A DNA stretch of 64,000 nt from Paramagnetospirillum kuznetsovii (GTDB lineage: Bacteria > Pseudomonadota > Alphaproteobacteria > Rhodospirillales > Magnetospirillaceae), in NCBI RefSeq assembly GCF_003284725.1, contig NZ_PGTO01000005.1, positions 161,768 to 225,767 of the forward strand, given 5' to 3'. Both the position numbers and the translations under genes were made by a program. The number at the start of each line of letters is the position of its first letter. The first letter of the stretch is position 1. This document shows, in pieces, positions 8,403 through 16,335 of the stretch. The notes beneath the pieces are model-generated. The model was not told where the DNA came from, did not search any database, and worked only from the letters and a program-made list of their open reading frames with translations.

Positions 8403-8881
8403 TCCGCTATCTGGAAGACCTTTCGCCCGGACGGATCTTTGGCTCGCCCAGCTACACGGTGACGGTGGAGGATATCAAGGGATTCGCCGCCGCCTGGGAT
8501 CCCCAGCATTTCCATCTGGACGAGGAGTCCGCCAAGGACTCGTTCTTCGAGGGGCTGGCGGCCTCGGGCTGGCACACGGCGGCGGCGACCATGCGCCTCA
8601 TCGTCACCAGCGAGATGAAGCTGCCCCTGGGAGTGATCGGCTCCGGCCTGGAATCCCTGGCCTGGCACCGGCCGGTGCGTCCCGGCGATGTCCTGACGGC
8701 GCGCATCGAGGTGTTGGAAACCCGCGAGATGAAGTCCAAGCCCGGACTGGGACTCGCCAAGCTGCGGGTGGTCACCCTGGACGCCCAAGGCGAGCCGGTT
8801 CAGACACTTGTGACCAATCTGCTGGTGCCGACCCGGGCGGGGGCCGCCTTGGTTGTATCGACATTGAGGGAATTCGGCTGA
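8399..8881 (+). CDS. MaoC-like hot-dog dehydratase
   Basis: A 160-residue single hot-dog domain. YLEDLSPGRIFGSPSYTVTVEDIKGFAAAWDPQHFHLDEESAKDSFFEGLAASGWHTAA matches the R-specific hydratase pattern: catalytic Asp and His in the AxxxDPQHFHLD region and the following G-x-ASGWHTAA loop. Such proteins hydrate enoyl-CoA or are hydratase-like partners in acyl-CoA breakdown. The ATG overlaps the MFS stop. Coupling to a monocarboxylate-type transporter suggests use of an imported acid; this is inference. Confidence 0.82.
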   Translation: MIRYLEDLSPGRIFGSPSYTVTVEDIKGFAAAWDPQHFHLDEESAKDSFFEGLAASGWHTAAATMRLIVTSEMKLPLGVIGSGLESLAWHRPVRPGDVLTARIEVLETREMKSKPGLGLAKLRVVTLDAQGEPVQTLVTNLLVPTRAGAALVVSTLREFG

Positions 8882-8917
8882 TTTCCGGCCAGAATATCTT
8901 TCAGGCAGAAATTCTAG

Positions 8918-9003
8918 CCACAGATGAACACAGATACACACAGATGAAGTGAGAGATTTCCTTATCTGTGCCCCGCGTAGCGGGTATCTGTGTGCATCTG
9001 TGG
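8918..9003. repeat. Long inverted repeat between convergent genes
   Basis: The ends are CCACAGATG-A-ACACAGATA and TATCTGTGT-G-CATCTGTGG: nine bases, one mismatch, nine bases, perfectly mirrored. The middle holds a second short hairpin (CCCCGCGTAGCGGG). It lies between the converging MaoC and GH25 genes and could act as a bidirectional terminator, though it has no clear T-tract. The CACAGATGAACACAGAT wording is a repeat type I recognise from other proteobacteria. Confidence 0.7.
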
Positions 9004-9040
9004 CCTATTCCCCTTCTATCCGTTTGAATATCGATAGGGC

Positions 9041-9850
9041 CTAAGCGCCCCAAAAGCGCAGCAGGGCGGCGCGGTCGCCTGCGAAGACCGAGCGGTCGCA
9101 GCGCTCGACCCCCTTGACCATGCGGGCCTGATCGCGGAACGGACCGCCGGTGGCGGGATGATCACCGGCATATTGCCACAAGGACCAGCCGCGCCCGTCC
9201 CAGGCGCGGGGCTGTTCCGGCTCGAAGCGATAGTCGGCCAGCCACAGATCGCAGGCGGCCAGGGCGGAGCCCGGCCGGATGGCCCCGCCCAGCGAGCGGC
9301 CCATCATCACCTCGCCGTCGGCCCAGGCCGGATGGCTGTAAAGCAGGGGCAGCCGGCCGGTGGCCGTGGCGATCTCGCGCACGAAGTCCTCGGCCTGATC
9401 CAATCGCATGGTGTTGTCCGGCGCCCGTTCGTTCAGCTCCAGGTCCAGCACCAGCAGGGTTCCCGGCTCCGGCTTGGCGGCGTCCAGGAACATGCGGGCC
9501 TGGGCGCGGCCGGGATGCTGGCCGGTGCCGAAGTGATAGGCGCCCCACAACAATCCGGCGGCCTTGGCCTGGGCGCGGCGTTCCTGGTACCTGGGGTCCA
9601 GCCAGTCGCCCTCGCTGGCCTTGTGGATCACCGCCAGGATGCCGCTTTCGTCGCGCGCCGCGGCAAAGCTGCGCACCACATTGGCGTGATAGAGGTCGAT
9701 GACGGCGTTGAGCCCCAACAGCGACGGCTCGTCCACCAGTCCCGGCGTCGCTTTCGTCCGAGGGGGCAAGACGACGTGGGGCGGCGCGGTGCCGCAACCG
9801 GCAAGCCCCAGGGCGAGGCCTCCGGCCAGAACGGAGCGGCGGTTGATCAT
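9041..9850 (-). CDS. Glycoside hydrolase family 25 lipoprotein (lysozyme-like)
   Basis: A 269-residue predicted muramidase. The N-terminus MINRRSVLAGGLALGLAGCG has two arginines, a short hydrophobic stretch and a lipobox with Cys19, so the mature protein is probably a lipoprotein. GH25 landmarks are the strand with Asp52 (AVIDLYH), GAYHFGTG, and the acidic pair Asp136/Glu138 in LLVLDLELNE. The tail has WSLWQYAG, another family motif. Its ATG overlaps the stop of the Panacea-domain gene. It could remodel peptidoglycan; no phage context is seen. Confidence 0.85.
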   Translation of the reverse strand: MINRRSVLAGGLALGLAGCGTAPPHVVLPPRTKATPGLVDEPSLLGLNAVIDLYHANVVRSFAAARDESGILAVIHKASEGDWLDPRYQERRAQAKAAGLLWGAYHFGTGQHPGRAQARMFLDAAKPEPGTLLVLDLELNERAPDNTMRLDQAEDFVREIATATGRLPLLYSHPAWADGEVMMGRSLGGAIRPGSALAACDLWLADYRFEPEQPRAWDGRGWSLWQYAGDHPATGGPFRDQARMVKGVERCDRSVFAGDRAALLRFWGA

Positions 9851-10419
9851 TCGTCCTTCTTGACCGTGGCGGCTTTGGGTTTCCAGGTGGCGACGGTGAC
9901 CGCCTTGCCGGATTGCGAGCGCATCATGCGGGGCTTCACCACCGAATCCACGTGATCGACCTTGCCGGGCGTCTTGGCGGAGCGGGCGGCGGCTTCCTGG
10001 GTGTAATAGGCCACCATCTCGGCGAAGGGGATTTCCTCGTTGACCCCCTTGGCCATGGCCAGGGCCACCGGGGCATGTTCCGCCAGCTTCTTGGTCAGCT
10101 GGTCGGGGCTGTATTGGCCGAAGCGGCGCCAGATTCCTTCGAGAAAATGACTGACCTGCTCGGACAGCGCATTGCCCTCGATCATCAGCGGGCGGCCATA
10201 GGCGAAGGTGTGGAACACGGTCGGCTCGACGGGGCCGAAGGCGTCGGTGACGAAAGTGGCGGGCATCAGCTTGCGGCCGTTATAGGCCACGGCGAAATAG
10301 GCCTGCGACAGATAGAGCAGGCGATGCAGCTTCTGGGGCTGGATATATTCCCGGTCGTTGAGCGCCTGGTCCGAGATCCAGAACACAACGTCGAGACAGG
10401 ATTTCACCGCGATGGGCAT
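9847..10419 (-). CDS. Panacea-domain (DUF4065/SocA-like) protein
   Basis: A 190-residue protein whose middle, with QKLHRLLYLSQAYFAVA followed by DAFGPVEPTVFHTFAYGRP, fits the Panacea/DUF4065 domain. The best known members are Caulobacter SocA, which delivers the toxin SocB to ClpXP, and antitoxins of many toxin pairs. The C-terminus is basic (KAVTVATWKPKAATVKKDE) and probably disordered. I chose the ATG at 10419; a TTG at 10431 is also possible. It overlaps the GH25 lipoprotein gene by four bases. No toxin-like gene is adjacent on its own strand, so an antitoxin role is not supported here. Confidence 0.7.
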   Translation of the reverse strand: MPIAVKSCLDVVFWISDQALNDREYIQPQKLHRLLYLSQAYFAVAYNGRKLMPATFVTDAFGPVEPTVFHTFAYGRPLMIEGNALSEQVSHFLEGIWRRFGQYSPDQLTKKLAEHAPVALAMAKGVNEEIPFAEMVAYYTQEAAARSAKTPGKVDHVDSVVKPRMMRSQSGKAVTVATWKPKAATVKKDE

Positions 10420-10438
10420 GTCGGACCACAATATCCTT

Positions 10439-10542
10439 CGTCATTCCCGCGCAGGCGGGAATCCATGCGTCCGGCAGACTTGCATTGGATGGTTCGCATC
10501 GATTCCGTTCCACCATGGATCCCCGCCTGCGCGGGGATGACG
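10439..10542. repeat. Palindromic MITE-like repeat, copy C
   Basis: 104 bp in the divergent gap between the Panacea gene and the 2Fe-2S subunit gene. The arms are CGTCATTCCCGCGCAGGCGG at the left and CCGCCTGCGCGGGGATGACG at the right. The hairpin loop bases differ from those in copies A, B and D, but each arm remains self-complementary, as expected if structure matters. Confidence 0.85.
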
Positions 10543-10636
10543 AGCCGAGAGGTGAATGATCATAGCGCCGCTCGCGGCCATTGACCATTGCCCGGATGCG
10601 CATCACTTTCACAAGATGGGACCGGGAGAGGGGCAG

Positions 10637-11110
10637 ATGCATCTATCGCTGACGATCAACGGCAAGCCGGTGGAGGCAGAGGTCGAGCCCCGCACCCTGC
10701 TGGTCACCTTGCTGCGGGACCATCTGGGCCTGACCGGCAGCCATGTGGGCTGCGATACCGGCCAGTGCGGCGCCTGCACCGTCCATCTCGACGGCCGCGC
10801 CGTGAAGTCCTGCCTGATCCTGGCGGTGCAGGCCGAGGGCCGCCAAGTGCTGACCATCGAGGGCGTCGCGTCGGGTGAGACATTGCATCCGGTGCAAGAA
10901 GCCTTCCGCGACCGCCATGCCCTGCAATGCGGCTTTTGCACGCCGGGCATGGTGATGACGGCGCTGGATCTGGTGGAGCATCTCGACCGGCCCGACGAGG
11001 AGGCCATCCGCCAGGGGCTGGCGGGAAATCTGTGCCGCTGCACCGGTTATCGCCCCATCGTCGAGGCGGTGGGCGACGGCATCCGCGCCAGAACCGGAGC
11101 CGCGTCATGA
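10637..11110 (+). CDS. [2Fe-2S] subunit of a xanthine dehydrogenase/CO dehydrogenase-type hydroxylase (CoxS-like)
   Basis: Electron-transfer subunit of a molybdenum hydroxylase. The 157-residue protein has the plant-type cluster with Cys39, 44, 47 and 59 ([16 protein letters not shown]...KSC) and the second cluster with Cys98, 101, 133 and 135 (CGFCTPGM...LCRCTGY). These are the two iron-sulfur centres of the small subunit of CO dehydrogenase and related enzymes. I chose the ATG at 10637, behind GGAGAGGGG. The stop overlaps the FAD subunit start. The molybdenum-binding large subunit, normally adjacent, is missing. Confidence 0.9.
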   Translation: MHLSLTINGKPVEAEVEPRTLLVTLLRDHLGLTGSHVGCDTGQCGACTVHLDGRAVKSCLILAVQAEGRQVLTIEGVASGETLHPVQEAFRDRHALQCGFCTPGMVMTALDLVEHLDRPDEEAIRQGLAGNLCRCTGYRPIVEAVGDGIRARTGAAS

Positions 11111-11889
11111 TGCCGTTCGATTTCATCCGCCCCGCCAACGCCGCCGAGGCGGTCGCCGCCCATGGGGCGGAAGGAGAGCCCCGCTATCTTGCGGGCGGGC
11201 AAAGCCTGCTGGGGGCGCTGAAGCTGCGTCTGGCCCAGCCTTCCTTGCTGATCGACGTGGCCCGCCTGCCCGAGTTGCGCGCCGTCCGCCGCCAGGGCGA
11301 CGCGGTGGTGGTCGGAGCCTCGGTGACCCATGCCGAGATGGCGGTGCTGACCGATATTCCGGCCTTGGCGGAGTTGGCGGGGTCCATCGGTGACTTGCAG
11401 GTGCGCAACATGGGCACATTGGGCGGTTCGCTGGCCAACAACGATCCGGCGGGCGATCCTGCCGCCGCCGTGCTCGGGCTGGGCGCCACCATCCGCACCG
11501 ACCGGCGCGAGATCGCCGCCGACGACTTTTTTCTCGGGATGTTCGAGACGGCGCTGGAGCCCGGCGAGTTGATCGTCGAGGTCTCATATCCGCTGCCCAG
11601 CCGCGCTGGCTACGCCAAGCTGCGCAATCCCGCCTCGGGCTATCCGGTGGTGGGCGTCTTCGTCGCCGAAACGGCGTCGGGGGTTCGGGTGGCGGTGACG
11701 GGGGCGGGGGCCTGCGTCTTCCGTCTGCCGGACTTCGAACGGGCGCTCGGCCGAGAGTTTAGCGGCAAGGCCTTGGCCGGGTTAAGCGTTCCGTCCGATG
11801 ACCTCAACCGCGATCTGCACGCGACCGCCGAATACCGCGCCCATCTGATCGGGGTGATGGCGGCGCGGGCGGTGGAGCGCTGCGGATGA
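11107..11889 (+). CDS. FAD-binding subunit of a molybdenum hydroxylase (CoxM-like)
   Basis: A 260-residue middle subunit that takes electrons from the 2Fe-2S subunit to an external acceptor. Both FAD motifs are visible: [19 protein letters not shown] (from residue 28) and [19 protein letters not shown]. The C-terminal domain contains [13 protein letters not shown]. The start ATGATG overlaps the stop of the small-subunit gene, and the end overlaps the next gene as ATGA. It has the length of CoxM proteins, slightly short. Without a large subunit nearby, the substrate is unknown. Confidence 0.88.
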   Translation: MMPFDFIRPANAAEAVAAHGAEGEPRYLAGGQSLLGALKLRLAQPSLLIDVARLPELRAVRRQGDAVVVGASVTHAEMAVLTDIPALAELAGSIGDLQVRNMGTLGGSLANNDPAGDPAAAVLGLGATIRTDRREIAADDFFLGMFETALEPGELIVEVSYPLPSRAGYAKLRNPASGYPVVGVFVAETASGVRVAVTGAGACVFRLPDFERALGREFSGKALAGLSVPSDDLNRDLHATAEYRAHLIGVMAARAVERCG

Positions 11890-12455
11890 CCAAGATCGCC
11901 GGTCTGGTGCTGGCGGCGGGTGCCGCCTCCCGCATGGGACGCGACAAGCGGCTGCTGCCGGTGGGCGGCGTGCCCATGGTGCTGCTGGCGATCCAGGCGG
12001 CCCAGGGCGCCGGTCTTGACCCGGTCATGGTGGTGACGGGGCCGGACGCGCTGGATGGCTTGCCCCCGACGGTACAGGTGATCCGCAATCCCGATCCCGG
12101 ACGCGGCATGGCGTCGTCCCTGGTCCTCGGCGTCGAAAGCCTGCCCGCCGATGCCCAGGCGGTGGTGGTGTTGCTGGCCGACATGCCGCTGGTGACCGCC
12201 GGGCATGTGGCGGCACTGGCGGCGGCTTTCGATCCCAGGGGCATCGTGGTTCCCATCTGCGCGGGCCGTAGGGGTAATCCGGTGCTGCTGGGGCGAAGCT
12301 TCTTTCCCGAAATCGTCGGCTTGACCGGCGACAAGGGTGCTCGCGGCCTGATGGCGCGGCATGCGGATGCGGTGGTGGAACTGGACATGGACCGCGCCGT
12401 GCTGGTGGACGTGGATACCCCCGAAGACTTACGAATCTTGGAGGCAGGGGCATGA
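11886..12455 (+). CDS. MocA-like molybdopterin nucleotidyltransferase
   Basis: A 189-residue NTP-transferase. It has the activated nucleotide loop LVLAAGAASRMGRDKRLLPV at the N-terminus, LLADMPLVT (metal-binding Asp), GNPVLLGRSF and the tail VDVDTPEDLRIL. This matches MocA/YgfJ-like proteins that add CMP to molybdopterin for xanthine-dehydrogenase-family enzymes; a MobA role is less likely given the context. It overlaps both neighbours by four bases. It indicates that this operon matures a molybdenum hydroxylase even though the catalytic subunit is absent. Confidence 0.82.
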   Translation: MTKIAGLVLAAGAASRMGRDKRLLPVGGVPMVLLAIQAAQGAGLDPVMVVTGPDALDGLPPTVQVIRNPDPGRGMASSLVLGVESLPADAQAVVVLLADMPLVTAGHVAALAAAFDPRGIVVPICAGRRGNPVLLGRSFFPEIVGLTGDKGARGLMARHADAVVELDMDRAVLVDVDTPEDLRILEAGA

Positions 12456-13651
12456 CCCAGTCCATCCGCTCGATCATTCCGGTCCTGGCACGGGCTGGAT
12501 TTCACTATCTCGACAATGCCGCCATGGCCCAGACCCCCGGTCTGGTGGTGGAAGCGGTCGCCAGTCATGACCGCACGGCGCGGGCCAATATCCGCCGGGG
12601 CGTCCACGAGATGGCGCGGCGCGCCGATGCCGCCTATGACGCGGCAAGGCAGTCGGTGGCGGCATTCCTGTCCGCTCAGGCCGACGAGGTGGTGTTCACC
12701 GGCGGCTGCACCCTGGCGCTGAATCTGGCCGCCGCCGCCCTGGCCGAGGGCTTGGGGCCGGGCGACCGGGTGGTGGTCTCGGCGGCCGAGCACCATTCCA
12801 ACCTGCTGCCCTGGCTGATGCTGGCCAAGCGCAAGGGATTCGCGGTCGCCGTCCTTCCGGTCGGCCCCGACGGGCGGCTGGACCTCGCCGATCTGTCCAT
12901 GATCGATGGGCGCTGCAAGGTGGTGGCGGTGACCCATGCCTCCAACGTCACCGGGGCGGTCAGCGACATTCCCCGGCTGGCCGAGGCCGCCCATGGAGCA
13001 GGCGCCGTGCTGGTGGTGGACGGCGCCCAGATGGTGCCGCACGGGCCGGTCGATCCGCGCGCGCTCGGCGCCGATCTCTACGCCTTCGCCGGGCATAAGG
13101 CCTATGGACCGACCGGCGTGGGCGTGTTGTGGGGGCGCAAGGAGATCCTTGCCGATCTGCCGCCGGTGACCTGGGGCGGCGGCATGGTGGCCGCGCTGGA
13201 CGACGACGGCATCGAATTTCTGGAAGCGCCCCACCGTTTCGAGGCGGGCACCCCGCCCGTCGCCCAGGCGGTGGGGCTGGCCGCCGCCCTGGACTGGATG
13301 GGACGGCTGGACTGGGCCGAGATACGGGCCGAGGAGATGGAACTGACGGCACGCCTGCTGGCCGGTCTGGCAGAGATCCCCGGCGTCCGGGTGGTGGGGC
13401 CGACCGACCTTGCCGCGCGCGTTCCGGTGGTGTCCTTCACGGTGGCGGGCTGCCATCCCCATGACCTGTCCCATGTGCTGGCCGAACGCGGCGTCGCGGT
13501 GCGCGGCGGCGCCCATTGCGCCCGCCGCCTGATGACGGCGCTGGGGCTGGACGAGGGCTGTGTGCGGGCCAGTCTGGCGCCCTATAACGACAGATCCGAC
13601 ATCGACGCCCTGCTGGCCGGTCTGGCGGAAGCGATCCAGGTGCTGGGATGA
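12452..13651 (+). CDS. SufS-like (group II) cysteine desulfurase
   Basis: A 399-residue PLP enzyme that removes sulfur from cysteine. PLP Lys216 lies in AFAGHKAYGPTG, the His-rich SAAEHHSNLLPW loop is at 110-121, and the persulfide-forming Cys356 is in RGGAHCARRL, the short-loop arrangement of group II. It overlaps the MocA-like and SufU-like genes by four bases each. A desulfurase dedicated to sulfurating the molybdenum cofactor is known in Rhodobacter xanthine dehydrogenase maturation (NifS4), and this is the likeliest role. General Fe-S assembly or replacing NifS are alternatives. Confidence 0.85.
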   Translation: MTQSIRSIIPVLARAGFHYLDNAAMAQTPGLVVEAVASHDRTARANIRRGVHEMARRADAAYDAARQSVAAFLSAQADEVVFTGGCTLALNLAAAALAEGLGPGDRVVVSAAEHHSNLLPWLMLAKRKGFAVAVLPVGPDGRLDLADLSMIDGRCKVVAVTHASNVTGAVSDIPRLAEAAHGAGAVLVVDGAQMVPHGPVDPRALGADLYAFAGHKAYGPTGVGVLWGRKEILADLPPVTWGGGMVAALDDDGIEFLEAPHRFEAGTPPVAQAVGLAAALDWMGRLDWAEIRAEEMELTARLLAGLAEIPGVRVVGPTDLAARVPVVSFTVAGCHPHDLSHVLAERGVAVRGGAHCARRLMTALGLDEGCVRASLAPYNDRSDIDALLAGLAEAIQVLG

Positions 13652-14049
13652 GCGAGCTTTACCAGCAGGCCATCAAGGATCTGGCCGCCAAGGGCTCCGA
13701 GCGGCTTGCCGTGCCGGACGCCAGTTCGACCCTGGACAATCCGCTGTGCGGCGACAAGGTCACCCTGGACGTGACCACCGCCGACGGCCGCATCGTCGCG
13801 CTGGGCCATGTCACCAAGGGGTGCCTGCTGTGCAAGGCGGCGGCCACCGTCGCCGCCGAACAGGCGCCGGGGCTTCCGGTGGCGCAGGCGGCCGCCCTGG
13901 CCGACCAGGTCCGCGCCATGCTCAAGGGCGGTGACGCGCCCGCCCTGGCCGGGTTGGAGCCGTTCCTGGCGGTGCGGCCGCATAAAAGCCGTCACGACTG
14001 CGTGCTGTTGCCGTTCAAGGCACTGGCAAAGGCACTGGCTTCGTTCTAG
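13648..14049 (+). CDS. SufU-like sulfur acceptor / NifU-N family protein
   Basis: A 133-residue NifU N-terminal-type protein. Cys34 and Asp36 (NPLCGD), Cys59/Cys62 (KGCLLCKA) and Cys118 (SRHDCVLL) match the zinc-binding set of SufU, which accepts the persulfide from SufS. Such pairs are rare in proteobacteria, where SufE is usual. The gene overlaps the desulfurase by four bases, so the two almost certainly work together. It lacks the ferredoxin and C-terminal domains of full NifU. Confidence 0.8.
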   Translation: MSELYQQAIKDLAAKGSERLAVPDASSTLDNPLCGDKVTLDVTTADGRIVALGHVTKGCLLCKAAATVAAEQAPGLPVAQAAALADQVRAMLKGGDAPALAGLEPFLAVRPHKSRHDCVLLPFKALAKALASF

Positions 14050-14092
14050 GGTCTTGGTTCCGCCGCCAAGACCCGTTCGCCAGGAGAGTCCT

Positions 14093-14533
14093 GTGAGCGA
14101 AGCCAAAAGACCTGTTTCCATCGGCGTCGCCGTGCCGACCTCGAATTCCGAGTCCGAAGCCCGCATCGTCAATCTGGTGGCCCGTTTCTACGAGCTTGGC
14201 CGGGCCGACCCGGTGCTGGGGCCGCTGTTCGATGCCGCCATCCCCAATTATCCGGAACACATGGCCATCGTCGCCGACTTCTGGTCGCGCCATCTGTTGG
14301 GCACCGAGCGCTATCGCGGCAATGTCTTCGCCTCGCACATGCGCCTGCCTATCGAACCAGTGCATTTCGACCTGTGGCTGAAGACCTTCAAGCAGGCGGC
14401 CGACGAGACCCTGACCCCCATGCTGGCGCAGCAAGCCATGGCCAAGGCGGCCCATATGACGCAGAGCATCACGGTGGGGCTGTTTCCCTATCGCGACGCC
14501 GAGGGCAAGCCCACCCGCAAGCCGCCGTTCTGA
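14093..14533 (+). CDS. Group III truncated haemoglobin
   Basis: A 146-residue globin. The core VNLVARFYELGRADPVLGPLF...FWSRHLLGTERYRGNVFASHMRLPIEPVHFDLWLKTF fits the group III pattern, with likely proximal His82. It starts at a GTG eight bases after CAGGAGAG; an ATG is not available. The N-terminal 20 residues (VSIGVAVPTSNSE) are an extension. Group III globins are single-domain, cytoplasmic, and linked to nitric-oxide or peroxide chemistry. It lies 43 bp after the SufU-like gene, so it may share that transcript. Confidence 0.85.
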   Translation: MSEAKRPVSIGVAVPTSNSESEARIVNLVARFYELGRADPVLGPLFDAAIPNYPEHMAIVADFWSRHLLGTERYRGNVFASHMRLPIEPVHFDLWLKTFKQAADETLTPMLAQQAMAKAAHMTQSITVGLFPYRDAEGKPTRKPPF

Positions 14534-14631
14534 ATCTCGCCACGATGCTGGTCTGCTCGCCTTGGGTGAATTCGATGACGCCCTCGGCCTGACTGAAGTG
14601 GCCGGGACGTTGGAAGTGGAACGGGGGTGGC

Positions 14632-16035
14632 TTACGGCGAGGGCCGAGTCGGCAGAGTGAACCACAGCTTAGGGATCACCCGGCCGGTAAATCCGATCTT
14701 GAACTGGGCGATACTCCGCATTTTGTCGGAGCCGAAGGACTCGGTGTAGATGTCCCCGAAGTGGAACCGGCTCTGCCCCATGGCCTTGGCGTCGAGAATG
14801 GCCCGATGCATCAGGGCGTGAGACAGAGGAACCCCCAAACCCGGCCTGCTGACCCCGCAGGAGTAATAGCTGGTGGAGCCGTGGTGGGAGGTCAGCAGAA
14901 GGCTGACCTCCTCCCCGTTCCAGGTGGCGAGAAAAAGGCTGAGCCAGCCCGCCTCCAATTGGCGTATCAGCGTGTCGCGGCCGAGCGGCGCCAGTCGCCC
15001 CGCCTGCCGGTACAGATCGAAATAGGCGTCCAGCGCCTCGACATCCGTCGCCATTCGACGATGGATCTCCAGGTTTCTCTCTCCCCAGCGAATGCCGCGG
15101 CGGTGATTGGTGCGATAGTCGCCGGAGATGGCCTCGCCCTCACGGCTCAGATCGACCCATGCCTCGGCCATGCTACGGGCGCCGGAGGAGAATCGTCGCA
15201 GATATGCGAGCTGGGTGGCCGAAGCCTCCTCCAGTGCGCCAAGTTCGAACAGAAGGCTGTGGCAACCCGCCCAGGCGGCGGCCAGATGGACTTGACGCAT
15301 GGCCAAATCCTCGGCCTGGGGCGATGCTCCCCATCCCCCGATCGCCACCGGCCGGATTGCGGTTTCGCGGCAACCCAAGTGACGCCGTCCGTCCACATCA
15401 CATTCCACCTGCAAGACGGGATTGCCGGATTCGGCGCAGACGAAGAAGGAAAAATCCTGCTTCTGCCTCGGGACCGGGCTGTCTGCGGCGGCGAAGAAGT
15501 TTCCCTTGGCCCGAAAGGGATCGCGCAGGGGATCGTTACGCAACTGATCCGCGCCATGTTCTTCCAAGAGGCGGGCATAGGGCTCGGGCTGGTTCCAGGC
15601 GTCGACGACGTGAAAACCGGCGCTCTCCAGCGCCGGACACTCTTCGTCAGGATCGATCTCTCCCCGTAGCCTCCGTGCGACCCGCCGGTCGGCCTGGGCG
15701 CTCCAGGCCAGACCCAGCCTGCTTTCCATGCTTGCCAGCCGATCCATCACCTCGGCACAGAACAGATCCAACTCCCCTGGCGGGCAGGCAGCGGCGGCGA
15801 TTCCGTAAGCGGCGACAGCGGCGGCGCTCAGTCCGATATCGGCTAGGCCGCCCGCCAAGGCATCCAGCATCAAGGCATCGGCCCGCCCGCCCGCCAAGGC
15901 GTCCAGTGACTGAACCAGGGATGGAGGCAAGGCATGACGCAACGGCTCCAGGCGCTCCTCGAACGGGGCCTGTATCAGCGCGGCAATCGCCTGATCCAGG
16001 GGATTGACCGGTCGGGTCACTTCTTGAATCACCAT
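14632..16035 (-). CDS. FemAB/GNAT-like acyltransferase (BioF2-like domain)
   Basis: A 467-residue protein from the ATG at 16035; a GTG at 16068 would add 11 residues. The C-terminal half has the layout of FemAB-type N-acyltransferases: GDYRTNHRRGIRWGERNLE, LATWNGEEVSLLLTSHHGSTSYYSCGVSRPG, LMHRAILDAKAMGQSRFHFGD and SDKMRSIAQFKIGFTG. The N-terminal 150 residues are Ala/Leu-rich and not recognised. Members transfer amino acids or acyl groups to cell-wall or polysaccharide precursors. It stands alone with no polysaccharide genes nearby, so its substrate is unknown. The gene reads toward the globin. Confidence 0.6.
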   Translation of the reverse strand: MVIQEVTRPVNPLDQAIAALIQAPFEERLEPLRHALPPSLVQSLDALAGGRADALMLDALAGGLADIGLSAAAVAAYGIAAAACPPGELDLFCAEVMDRLASMESRLGLAWSAQADRRVARRLRGEIDPDEECPALESAGFHVVDAWNQPEPYARLLEEHGADQLRNDPLRDPFRAKGNFFAAADSPVPRQKQDFSFFVCAESGNPVLQVECDVDGRRHLGCRETAIRPVAIGGWGASPQAEDLAMRQVHLAAAWAGCHSLLFELGALEEASATQLAYLRRFSSGARSMAEAWVDLSREGEAISGDYRTNHRRGIRWGERNLEIHRRMATDVEALDAYFDLYRQAGRLAPLGRDTLIRQLEAGWLSLFLATWNGEEVSLLLTSHHGSTSYYSCGVSRPGLGVPLSHALMHRAILDAKAMGQSRFHFGDIYTESFGSDKMRSIAQFKIGFTGRVIPKLWFTLPTRPSP

Positions 16036-16207
16036 CGGCCCATTATCCCGATATTCACAGCAGCGCACCGAGAACTCTAGTTTGTGGAGCCGCGAGACCT
16101 TTGTCCCTGATCAAGCGGAATCCAGGGATCGCCGGGGAAATTCGGACAGGCGCCAAGTGGATGTTCTGCCTGACAGCGGCAATGAAACCACGAGATCAGG
16201 AGGCACG

Positions 16208-16321
16208 ATGACGAAGCGTACCCGACGGATCCACACGTCGGCAATTAAGGCGAAGGTGGCCTTGGCTGTCAATCGGCGTCCAAAACAGCCCAGCCCATTT
16301 CGGCTAATCTTGGGTGCCTGA
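16208..16321 (+). pseudogene. Remnant of an IS3-family transposase OrfA
   Basis: After AGGAGGCACG, an ATG opens MTKRTRRIHTSAIKAKVALA, which reads like the start of IS3-family OrfA proteins (MTKRTRRNHSPAFKAKVALAA...). The match stops after about 20 residues, and the frame continues into an unrelated tail ending at 16321. No OrfB is present. This is a decayed insertion-sequence end between the FemAB-like and DUF455 genes. The tail sequence TCAATCGGCGTCCAAAACAG may be the terminal repeat of a second element; that part is a guess. Confidence 0.6.
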
Positions 16322-16335
16322 AGTAGGTCCGGTCC

